This document shows positions 23,801 through 34,170 of a stretch of 64,000 bases of DNA, in pieces. Every line of letters starts with the position of its first letter. The first letter of the stretch is position 1. The notes below the pieces were generated by a model. That model was not told the DNA's origin. It saw nothing but the letters and a program-made list of their open reading frames with translations, and did not search any database. A program made the position numbers and the translations under genes. The stretch is from Limonium bicolor (Eukaryota; Streptophyta; Magnoliopsida; Caryophyllales; Plumbaginaceae). The stretch covers positions 186,638,925 to 186,702,924 of the forward strand of contig CM041782.1 in the NCBI GenBank assembly GCA_023374045.1. The letters run 5' to 3'.

Positions 23801-25249
23801 CGATACCGGTAACCTCGAATGCGCTTGAAGGGCTAGTTAACCACTATTAGGTAAACGTAGGAGAACGGTATCCGGTAACAACGTTTCCGACTTAAGGAAC
23901 GTTCTAACCACGGCTATGCGTGAGTTGGTTATGTGATGTTTGTGTGATGTTTGTATGTGAATGTATGACTCTCTCTTCCCTTGTGTACGTCTAACAAGAC
24001 TTAACCCAATGTTTGTGATGTTAAATAAAGTTCAAGTTGAACTTCTAACAAGTGCTAACGGGGAGTGAGGAGTCCGGTCTGTTCCGGCCACGCGTGTGAG
24101 TATGGGGGTCGTTGTCATAGCAGGTTCGATCCTCTCTGTATGTTATGGTTGTTTTCCAATTTGGTTCCCAACCTTCCCTTTAGCTTAACCAAGGCTATTA
24201 CTGACTCACGTCGGGCCACAGGGGCATACTATTGTTATGTTTTTTCGGTGTGCTTGGATCACTATATCCGAGACACCTTGTGTTAAGTTAACCGTCCATT
24301 TAACGAGACGTAACGAGTTTGTAACGAGCTTATCATGAGACTGGCAACATTCTCTAGGCTCACCAGTGTATTAGTAATGTTTGGGTCGGTTCCTCAGAGG
24401 ACCATTCCCGTTATGTTATGTGTCTTTGTTGTGATGCAATACCTATTGCTGTGTTATGTTGTGCACGTGGAAACGTGCAAAGTGTTGTTAAGTGTTGTTA
24501 TGTAGTGTATGTTATAAGTTGTGAAAGGTGGAGTGTGTGGATCATGGATATGATTCCCAGTTTGTGTTAAGAGGCGTTTAAGGATAACCCGATTTAAGGG
24601 TATGTGTCGTCTATTAAGGAAGTAGCTCCATTAGAGGAGGATCACTCTAGGGATGATGAATACCATGAGTGACTTATTAAGTAGGATGTATTATCCGATT
24701 GTTGAGCCCATTGAGGCGAAATGTTAAGTGTTGTGTGTTTACTGTTACATGCATGATTTAAATATAATCAACCGCATGCTAAGACGACAAGTAGTTGTGC
24801 GTGGCCCGGTAGCATGTGGGCTGCGGGATTACCATACCAGCAAAGGTGCTGAGCCCCTTGGGGGCCACCCTTTCTCTTCTTTCCTATTTCAGGTACGAAG
24901 TGCTGGAAGCCGTTCGAGAGTAGGACGGGTAGTCGTCATACATGGGTAATCATTTGAGTGTATGTATACAGTAGGTGTAGTAAGACCGAAATTGTTGTCG
25001 GCATCAGTTTATAAATACTCGGTATAGTTGGAAGGTGTACGTTGTTGTTGTTGTTGTTAATGGAAAGGGATAGTAATGTGTAGCCGCTCGGGAATTTAGC
25101 CCATCAGACCGGTACAATGTGTATGTAATAGCCTTGTTAGCCACGTGGGTGGCTAACGGCGTGTAACACCAACGAGATAAGTAATGTGATGAAGTTGTTT
25201 TTCCGCTGCAGTTTATTGTAAGTGTGTTAATGTTGGATGGGGTGTTACA
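20815..25249 (+). mobile_element. LARD-plus 3' LTR (4,435 bp)
   Basis: Near-identical to the 5' LTR from end to end. Differences are mainly 1-3 bp indels (for example in the GTTGTTGTT run near 25040) and a few substitutions. Palindrome cluster at 23083-23330, terminal hairpin at 25131-25160. Confidence 0.93.
23083..23330. repeat. GTCCGAACTT palindrome cluster, LARD-plus 3' LTR
   Basis: Four units as in the 5' LTR; differences are one base lost in unit 2 and a CCAGAC/CCGGAC change in unit 3. Confidence 0.92.
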
Positions 25250-25254
25250 ATAGC

Positions 25255-28200
25255 AAATAGAATATGAAGGAATTAATAAGTTAAACTAAACCTATACATA
25301 ATACTATTAAAAGAATATTATATGAGCTAGTATTGAATTGTGGTTATGAAATTGAGCTTAAAGAGTTATCTTGGATTTCTAAGATTTATATAAACCATAT
25401 TAAAATACATGTGTAATATTATTTGTCAAAGACCATAATGTAAATCTATAATTTGGTTAGGTAATTAATAAGTTGGGACTTAGGAATATTTGTAATTAGA
25501 TTTTACACAAATAGAACTTACTAAATAATTAATGAATAAATGTAATACTTTTACATCTAAATGTTCTTAATATATAAACAATAATAAAATAAATAAAATA
25601 CTTTTACATCTAAATGTGAGGTGGATTAGTAAGTCTAGATTTAATCATTTCTTAACATTTATGGTATTGGAATATAACTTAATGTTTTAAGATAAAATCA
25701 TTAAAAGGGTTATGATATAAAACTATATTAAACTATGATTTGGAAATTTATCTAAATAATAATCCTTAAGTTTCTTGGCATTAGATAAGCCATATGAAAT
25801 ACATTTATAACATTTATTACCAATACTTAGGATGTGAGTTTACAATTAAGTGAGGTATTTAGTAGTTAGAATTTATAGAAGGTTTATAAATAGGAATTTG
25901 ATACTTAAAACCTTTGAACCTTTTATTAGATAAAACTAAGTTACATCAGATATTATATTGATATACTTTACGGTAATGGGAATTAATGATAGGTTATTTG
26001 AATATAAAATATGAGAATTTTCATATAATTAACAATTTCGCTTACGAACCAAAATTTAATTCTTTGATAAATTCTACTCTATGTAGATATATTGTCCATC
26101 CTAAATACAATAAAGGGAATTAATTTATTAAGTTATTCCTTTGAAACCTTAGGCTTTGTAAAACAATTTAAAACGTATTTAAGGCTTAAGTTTATTGAAG
26201 TTTAGTACAAAAGGATTATACATAGTCTATAGAGTGTATGTGTGTAAAAATAAAACATTTAGGAGATTAAAGGTAAGTAAGGATACATAAAAGGTTATAT
26301 TTAAACACCTTATTATATAGGTAATAATTAAGCAAATAATGTACCTTGTGAATACTAAATGTAAGAGTTCGATAAGTCTAAGTTAAGTATAATATAGTTG
26401 TTTCAATATGAGAGGTAATTCAACATCTTATGACAAGATTATTAGACGGTTATAATAGGAAGTCATTCTGAACTAAGGATATGATAATTGAGTTTAGTGG
26501 CTCAATTAAGTTATAATAAATTGTATCTACAACATTATGATTCCAATATACAAGATGTAGATCTTAATTAAGTTACGGGAAAGACTTAATCATAATGGGT
26601 TGTCTAGTAGATATTGTTTAAATACATAATCTTTACATTGTGAGATAATAGTATAGTATTCTGAGATGAGTCCATCATAGGTCATAATACAATGTTTATT
26701 CTAAATTAATAATAAAGGTATTGAGCTTAAGATTTTTATTGAAATTCTTAGATTTAATTATATAATATAAACACATTTATGATATAGAGGTCTCAAAAGT
26801 CTTGAATGTGAGGATTGTGGTTAAGTATGAATAAAGTGGATAGGAGTGGACAATTAGCAAATGTTAATCGAATACATTCCTTGATCTTACCACCTTGGGC
26901 TATACAACGTTCTCAGATAACTCAAAGATTATACATAACATTTAAGTGAGGGCTTAAAATATAATTGAGACTTTGAAATAAGAGTAAGGAGTTTATTTAA
27001 GCGTAACATAGGCTACAAGTGATTGATGATAGACTACCTTTAATATTCTTCAGAGTACTGTTGATTGTTTGCGCAAGTTGACTAGAACTGCTACAACGTT
27101 ACCCAGGTACGATTTCTCGTACTCCGATATTTTTGCTGATTCACTTGTGGAATGTTTTGGAAAACGCTAACTGACTTAAAGAGGAATTTCTAAAAAAGGA
27201 AATGGTTGTATAACTAACTCAGCTTGTGTGACTAACTGAGCCTTGAATGTGAAACACACTTGGGTATTGGTTCCTTCTTTTTGGTTGTTCCATTAGTCAT
27301 TGACTGCTTAGGGTTTACGCTTCTGCACTCTGTAGGACTGAGTGTTTTGGTATTGCTCTGGGTAGTTAGTGATCTAGTGGGGATTTGGAAAAGGTCTACT
27401 TTGGTAAATTCTTCTTTTGACTCTGGATATCATTTCATCCATGAGCTGGTTCTTGATGTTTCGACGTGCGCGCGTCTTTAATGGTAACAGCAGGGGGCTG
27501 TATATCCCTCGCCCATAGGGGCATTTATATTTGACAGCAGGGGGCTGTATATCCCTCGTCCACCAGGACATTTTTAATATGACAGCAGGGGGCTGTATAT
27601 CCCTCGTCCATACAGACATTTATATTTGGCGATGGGGGCCATCTCTCCGAGTTGAATTATTCCACTCTTGAGTTATTGAATCTTGGATCTATCTTAGTAT
27701 TCCTAGTCCTTTGTGACTATCTGAGTCTTTCTACTTCTGACGGGAATTGGGTTTAACTAAGGCATTGGATGTTCACTAACACATGGTGTGGTTTTGTTTC
27801 ACTAACTTTACCTTTTCTATCATTTATCTTTATCCTTAACTTGTTATCTTTGGCTTGGTGATTTTAAAGTGCCTTGTTTCCCTGCTTTACTTTCAAGAGT
27901 TTAATTTCAAGAGTTTAATTTCAAGTTACTGTTTATTTTGAAGAGTTATGTTTAAAAGATTGTTTTGGAGAATTGTACCAGTTCCATTCCAGGGAACTGA
28001 CTCACCCCTCCCGGGGTGGGCTGCTTGGTTTCATCTTGCAGGTACAAATTGATTTACAGGTGGCCACGAAGAGCATGAGTGATTGGGATGGGATTAGGTT
28101 TATGGAGAGTGAATGTATTTTATTATTGTTATGTTTATGTTAAGTTTTCTCGAAGTTCAGACCGTAACTTAGTTTATTGTAATGATTGTAATTGGTGAGG

Positions 28201-28285
28201 TTGGTACCGGGTGTTTGGAGCCCGATGGTCTGTAGCACCTTTAGTTTATTTTCCGTTGTTGTTTTATTATTATAGGGGTGTTACA
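25255..28285 (+). mobile_element. Solo LTR B, 3' segment
   Basis: AT-rich to about 27000, then a more GC-balanced end as in the other long LTRs. Includes a 48-bp tandem repeat at 27485-27630, a TTCATCTTGCAGG acceptor-like block at 28031 that parallels the TATTTCAGG block of the LARD LTRs, and GGGGTGTTACA at the end. No coding sequence. Confidence 0.8.
27485..27630. repeat. 48-bp tandem repeat, three copies, each with a small hairpin
   Basis: Units start ACAGCAGGGGGCTGT (a 5-bp stem with 5-nt loop) followed by ATATCCCTCG and an AT-rich tail. It lies 0.65-0.8 kb before the end of LTR B and may be this family's counterpart of the palindrome clusters in the other LTRs. Confidence 0.85.
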
Positions 28286-28640
28286 AGAGTATAAGAAATG
28301 CTTATACATATAAGTGTTTCTTATATGGTCCTTTTTTTATATTTTTATTTTTTATACAATTTATTACCCTGCGCGTAACACAAAATTAAAATCACAAAAT
28401 CATTCAAAACCTGTTTGCATTGTATATACCATATCAACCAAACTGGTGAATTTTAATTAATATATAGATCAACAGCAGTACTTTTGTTTGGATTAATATT
28501 ATATACCAGCTAGCGCACATACGCTTAAGTGTAGTATCGATCAACTACAACATTTGTAACTAGCTAGTTAACCAAAATACTAAAAATGGTTCAAGTACTT
28601 CGAGCATAACATGTACAATACAACCATTTGAAAAAAAGAA
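28286..28640 (+). mobile_element. CACTA-like remnant, continuation after LTR B
   Basis: Begins with the second AGAGT copy, then another AAGAAATGCTTAT ... ATAAGTGTTTCTT palindrome of the type seen at 4205-4426, so it is the interrupted continuation of that array. Beyond about 28330 the sequence is AT-rich and I recognise nothing. The right boundary is unknown. Confidence 0.45.
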
Positions 28641-28649
28641 AAGATAGAT

Positions 28650-29136
28650 CATGACTCATGACTTCTTCTGATCAATTTAGTGCTTTCAACACATGTGTGC
28701 GCCCTCTCCTTATTGACAAACTTCAGATCGATCGGCTTGTGAATAAGTATTGAGAAGAAATCAACAAGCTGCACAACAGAATTATAAAAGCGATTAAGTG
28801 CACCATTTAAACTTATCCAAACATGCACAAATAATTAAAATCACCAATTCAAACACAAAAGTACTTATAATACGTACCTGAGAAGAAATTTCCAATTCGT
28901 TAAGACAGTTGTTACCTCTGTTGAAGATGAAAGTAACGACGATCATGACGATTCTTCTGCTGATACAAAAGAGACAGAAGAAGAAAATATGGTACAAAAG
29001 AGACAGAGGCAGATACAGATGAAAGGATGAATGAAAACTCAGAAACAAAGAGGTTGAAGAAATTGGCTAAATAGTTAAGTGAGGCTTCCACGAAGTAGAG
29101 TCCGGTGGCGATTAACGAATTACCGGCATACTTCAT
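28650..29136 (-). pseudogene. Possible two-exon gene fragment (unrecognised)
   Basis: On the minus strand an open frame from about 29136 ends at a good donor (CAG|GTACGT, exon edge at 28878); 109 bp later an acceptor (TTGTGCAG|CTTG, exon edge at 28768) reopens a frame. Across the junction the frame reads ...NELEISSQ|LVDFFSILIHK... and stays open for about 40 codons. An upstream frame in the first exon begins MKYAGNSLIATGLYF. I do not recognise a family. It sits between the CACTA-like array and a foldback element, so it may be a captured gene piece. It could be chance: the first exon is short, and the reading frame entering it is uncertain. Confidence 0.3.
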
Positions 29137-29257
29137 GACCTTGAATGAAGAAAACAGTTTTCTAGAGTAGTTGTATCAGAAGGATAAGAGGAACCTTAGT
29201 CGATTATATGGTGGCATGGGGGACTATATGAAAATAAAGTGGTACCAGATCGCCCGG

Positions 29258-30228
29258 TTGATGAGTTTCATGACTTATGGATGGGAACGGAGGTAGAGAA
29301 GGTAAACACTTCTCCATCTTCAGTTTGGATTGGATTCGCATCTTCTTTCAGTTTTGAACATCGATAGGTCGGAGAATCTTCAAACACTTGGACATGAATG
29401 TCTGTAGATTGCATGCAGTCAATTGGAATACTAGCCACACATTGTTGATGTGGGGTGCATCATACCTTTTAAAAAAAACTAGATGAAAAACTCTTGGCAA
29501 TTAAAAAGATTGAGAGATTCCCCCTATGTATGATTCCCCCTGGGTTTGCTTGTTAAGCGACTTTAACAAATGATAGCAATAAGTGACAGCTTCTATGCAC
29601 AATAAGTGACAGTTTTTATGTTATACTATAACCTTAGTAGATAACTTTCTACTATGGTTACAGTATAACATAAAAGCTGTCACTTATTGTGCATAGAAGC
29701 CATCACTTATTGTCTACTATGGTCACTGTATAACATAAAAGCTGTCACTTATTGTGCATAGAAACTGTCACTTATTGCTATCAATAAGTGACAGCTTCTA
29801 TGCACAATAAGTGACAGCTTTTATGTTATACTGTAACCATAGTAGAAAGTTATCTACTAAGGTTACAGTATAACATAAAAGCTGTCACTTATTGTGCATA
29901 AAAACTGTCACTTATTGCTATCATTTGTTAAAGTCGTTTAACATGCAAACTCAGGGGGAATCATACTTAGGGGGAATCTCTCAATCTTTTTAATTACCAA
30001 GGGACCTTCATCTAGTTTTTTTAAAAGATACGATGCACCCCACATCAACAGTGTGACTAGTATTCCAAATGACTACATGCAATCTACAGACAGTCATGTC
30101 CTAGCGTTTAAAGATTTCTCAGACCTATCGATGTTCAAAACTGAAAGAAGATCCAATCGAAACTGGAGATGGAGAAGCGTCTACCTTCTCCATCTCCATC
30201 TCCATCCATAAGACATGAAACTCATCAA
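29258..30228. mobile_element. Foldback (large palindromic) element
   Basis: Arms of about 520 and 450 bp run inward from TTGATGAGTTTCATGAC (29258) and its complement ending at 30228; the symmetry axis is near 29779. The inner parts are made of alternating copies of CAATAAGTGACAGC and GTTATACTGTAACC words; the left arm has one extra copy of about 65 bp. Outer arms share blocks such as TCTGTAGATTGCATG. The arms are diverged by several percent, so this is not a recent assembly fold. No ORF and no clear TSD: left flank ATCGCCCGG and right flank TAATGATGT do not match. Resembles foldback or Mutator-like non-autonomous DNA transposons. Confidence 0.8.
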
Positions 30229-32865
30229 TAATGATGTTTATAACCTTTTGGTATAGTTTGGTAATTTTTGGAGTTATATATAAGGTTTTATCAAGATATA
30301 TGTATAATATATAGTTTTGATGATATTAGAAAACTATATGTTATAAAGAGGGAAATTTGGAGAATATAGAAAGTTAAGTGGTGGAAGAATAATTAGAATA
30401 GACCTAGGGGGTTTGTTCGGTTATTTTAAAAAAAAACATAGGTTATAATTATATTAAGGCTTAAGGATTATAATATAAGGTATAAGTTATAAGTGTAACA
30501 ATGAAATATAATTGAGGTTGATTTGTGATTTATAGAAGTTTAGTGGTTTATATTAAAAGCCGAAAATATAAGGGGCTATTTGGTATTTTATAACAAAATA
30601 TAACTATAGGTTATAATGGTTTAATGACTTAAATGTCATAATATAAGTTATATAACTATAATGTAACAATATATTAATTATGTGGTGGATTTTGTAAATA
30701 CTTAAGAAAATAGGTGCTGTTTGGAAATGTTAACATTTTAAAATGGAATTTATAATATGGTTTTAATGTTATAAGAATTATAACATTTATAATATAAGAG
30801 GTGTTCATTAAGAAAAAAAAATGAATATATATTATAAGACTTACCATATAAGAAATAGTTCCATAATACATGAATATTAATAAATATATGATATGGTGGG
30901 AAAATATAATATGGTTTAATGACCATGTATTTTCATAATTAAAAATCACATATGATAAAGGGGGAAAAACAATTACAAACATTGGATATGGAGTTCTAAT
31001 GTTAAGAGTATTCGTGGGATAATAAGGATTTATATAGTTCAAGGTATTGTTTACATATGAATTATACCACATGGAACTTAAAAAAAAAGAGACAAACCTT
31101 AGAAAAATAAATACTAAGGTGAGATGAATAGTAGAAGACAAAGAATCATATGTACAATATAGAAACAAACTATACGACATACAAGGGTATGTTAAGTCAC
31201 ATGCGATAACAAGTTCAACAACAAGTATATTAATATACAAGACAAGACTACGCATGTAACATAACACTTTTCCAATCTCGAGTTAAGCCGAAAACCCGAC
31301 AAAACGTTGACAGTTAATAACGGGGGATTAACCGGGAGGTATTAGTGACGGTACGGGGTACCGTAGAATTGTGTTGTATACGGTATGCTAATCAATAGCA
31401 TCATGTATTGTTTACACTGCTAGAGACGACACACGGAGCATAGAATCTTGCTGATTCATACTCCACCGTAATACAATCAGGGTGAACGGTATGTTGTTAT
31501 GTGTCTCTGATTGTCTCTGAGGGCTTCCTCAGTTCAGACTTCTGTGTGATCTGTGATAAGATTGTTTGTCTGAATGTGTTAATCAATATGCATGAATTGT
31601 ATATTTATAGCTGCTTATTATTTATTGTTGTTGAGTTAACAGTATTGGTTCGTATATATGAACCTATATATAAAACGAACTAGCGGCTATGGTGCTATCT
31701 TATATGAAATATAAGGAATGTCGGTAAAACGTTGTAGCACTAGGATAATAACATATACATATTATCCGAGACTTTTATACGGAGCATTGGTCTTTCTAAA
31801 CGCCGCTCTCGTATCTAATACTGGATCCCGAGTTTACAGACTCCGGATTGGACTAATGATCTTAGTCTGCTGTGTTAGAAAAAAAAGGGTAATGCGATGC
31901 GATGGTATAATTAATTAAAGGAAAGATAATAAAGCCAAGAGGATGTGGCTCTTGGTGCGCGCTGTGATCACAAAAACGATACCAGGATGTCCGCGTACGG
32001 GTCCGTAAGTATCAAGAAAATTTCTCGTGAGCTAGAATGGCTCGTTGGTCGGAGACTCTACCGTTGGAGTGGCTACTGCCGTGGGTGACCCGCCATAATA
32101 CATGGGTAATTTAGAGACACGTCGTTTTTAACGAGACGTTGTCACTAGGTATAACTGAACAATTAATACAGTTGAGACTTGTATAGTGGCGAACAATATT
32201 GGTTTCTACACCATGGACGAGATTTAATACTTGTTTATTATTCTCGTTGTTTCGCTTTGTTGTTCATTGGTTATACTTGTGGTTATATTTATGTGTTGAT
32301 GGTTGTGTTATTGTATGGATATTACTGTTAATTGTTTTACAGTTTTAATATTAAAACGGTATTGCATGTAACGAATCTCATGCTCTCGACCAAATAATTG
32401 AGGGGTCTTTGGGGGCATGACGGGGCATGTGATAACATACTCAGCAGGGGCTGATTCCATACCACAAACCATTTTTATTTCAGGAGATTAGCTGGTGGTA
32501 GACGCGAGGCGCGACAGTTGTAATTTTACTGTTGTTTAAGACTTGGTACGGTTTGATACTGATGACGGTTTGGACTCGGGTTGTGTAACCGAGGTGTATT
32601 TTGTTAGATGCTCACGAGTACGGTCTGTAATAATTGGTTGTTGTTGGATTTGTTTTAAACTGCTTAAGTTCTACTATCTATCACTTGTGGTCACTGCGGG
32701 AATACGTTTCGCATGTTGATTACCAGGTAACTCGTTATCACCCGTATGGGCGAGTGATAACTGTGACACCATTAGAGCGACAGTCTGTTATTTACTGCTG
32801 CGATATATTTATTATGTGCGACATTTATAGGATTATTAGGAGCCGAATTAGTAGGGTGTTACAAT
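30229..32865 (+). mobile_element. LTR C, 3' part of a long LTR
   Basis: Ends AGGGTGTTACA at 32865, followed by ATTAT. The last 1.6 kb is GC-balanced, with a TATTTCAGGAG block at 32479 and a terminal hairpin GTTATCAC ... GTGATAAC (32734-32761), paralleling the 3' halves of LTRs A, B and LARD. Before about 31270 it is AT-rich with repeated TTTGGTAATTT/TTATAAGTTATA words. The 5' half and TGAAATACCCC start are missing; the left boundary coincides roughly with the foldback end. A 197-codon antisense frame (30674-31267) is a product of AT-richness. Confidence 0.6.
32734..32761 (+). promoter_or_regulatory. LTR-end hairpin, C version
   Basis: GTTATCAC ... GTGATAAC, an 8-bp stem about 105-130 nt before the LTR end, at a similar place to GTTAGCCAC ... 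GTGGCTAAC in the LARD LTRs, with different stem bases but intact pairing. Confidence 0.5.
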
Positions 32866-34170
32866 TATATTACTTAATCTTAATTCCTTTCTCTATTAAA
32901 TTACAAATCAACCATTTTAATTCGGTATTTATATTTTATACCCAACAACTTTATAAATTACGAGATAACCACATATAGTTCCCAGTAATCATAATTTGAA
33001 CCATTAACTTTTATAATTACTAAACAACCATATACTTTTAGAATTTATTCAATACCCATATTAATTTTCGGAAATTGTAAAACAATTATATTAACTTCTA
33101 TAAATTGCCAAATAACCTTATAACTTTTATAATTCACTAATTATCCACAACAACCTTTATAATTATTAACTAACCATACTACCTTTTTAATTTACCAAAT
33201 ACTCCTACTAATTTTGGTAATTACAAACTAATACCACCAACCTTTATAAATTACAAATAAATCCCTTAATTTTCGGTTTTCCCTTATATTTTCCTTTATT
33301 CACTTTTAAACCCCAAAACTTTATATAAGTTACATATTAACTTATAATCTATAGTTTAAATATTTTATTTCTTAAAATAACCGAAGCAACCCATATCTTT
33401 TCTTAAATTACATTTCCGCCCATATTAAATTCTATCTTTCATATATACTTCCTTAAATTACATATTCACCCCAAAACTTTTATAAACTTAATATTTTATG
33501 TCATAAATCATTTTAACCCCAAAGTTTTTGGTCAACACTTTGACCTAGACTTAATTTCATAATTAATACTTTAATAAACCCATAAAATCATAGGTAATTT
33601 TCGGCAATACACTATATTTCCCAATAATTACAAAATAGTCCCAAAACTTTATAAATTGTTATTTTAACACTTAAACACTTATTTAAATTCACCAAAATTC
33701 ATAATATTAATTCTTACCTTATAATATATCATCAATATACCAAATTAATCCTTAAGCTCTCGGTTTTTTATATTTAGCACACCAATCTTTTCAAAATTTA
33801 CATTTTGGCCACATAATTTAATAAACTAGCCATTTAAATACTTGTAGCTATTTTTAATGTTCCAAAAATTTATAAAATAAGTTAATACACTTATATGTAT
33901 TTCAAAATTCACCAAACACCACATAATGCTCTCGGCTTTAATTAAATGCTACCATATGATTTTAAAACTTGTTTTAAACTTTATAATATGTATATATAAA
34001 TGTATATAAGCCATATAAACTTCTAAAAATTATGTTAATGACTTAGAATGATTATAAACTAAAAATAGAACATAAAATTCCTAGACCATTCGGTTTCAAC
34101 ACCTAAGTAACATAACTAATTTTTGTGACCTAAATATATACCTTAAGGTAATAATCTTACCTTATATGTT

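Larger units (their letters stand above)
11486..25249 (+). mobile_element. LARD-plus: complete non-autonomous LTR retrotransposon
   Basis: 13,764 bp with two nearly identical LTRs (11486-15909 and 20815-25249), perfect TSD ATAGC (11481-11485 and 25250-25254), a primer site at 15915-15926 and a polypurine tract at 20801-20814. The 4,905-bp body has no gag, protease, RT, RNase H or integrase that I can recognise in any frame. This matches the definition of a large retrotransposon derivative (LARD). TGGTATCAGAGC as primer site, AAGGGGGTAGA as tract and TG...CA termini fit mobilisation by a Ty3/gypsy chromovirus of the Tekay/Del kind; the helper is inferred. The two LTRs differ at only about two dozen places that I could spot, mostly 1-2 bp indels, so the insertion is young compared with its neighbours. 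Confidence 0.93.
4441..28285 (+). mobile_element. Giant solo LTR B carrying two nested insertions
   Basis: Starts TGAAATACCCC at 4441 and ends GGGGTGTTACA at 28285, flanked by AGAGT at 4436-4440 and at 28286-28290. Its own sequence is in three pieces: 4441-6746, 11203-11485 and 25255-28285, about 5,620 bp in total. The guests are solo LTR A (6747-11197) and LARD-plus (11486-25249), each with its own TSD. I see no internal domain, primer site or second LTR, so it is a solo LTR left by LTR-LTR recombination. The flanks on either side join into one CACTA-like subterminal array, which supports the reconstruction. LTRs this long in this termini class fit Ty3/gypsy chromoviruses (Tekay/Del-like) or their derivatives; that assignment is inferred. 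Confidence 0.85.

Noticed and set aside
30674..31267. 197-codon minus-strand frame, the longest outside gag-pol
   Set aside because: It lies in AT-rich LTR sequence, is dominated by Tyr, Ile, Leu and Phe from AT codons, and has no recognisable domain.
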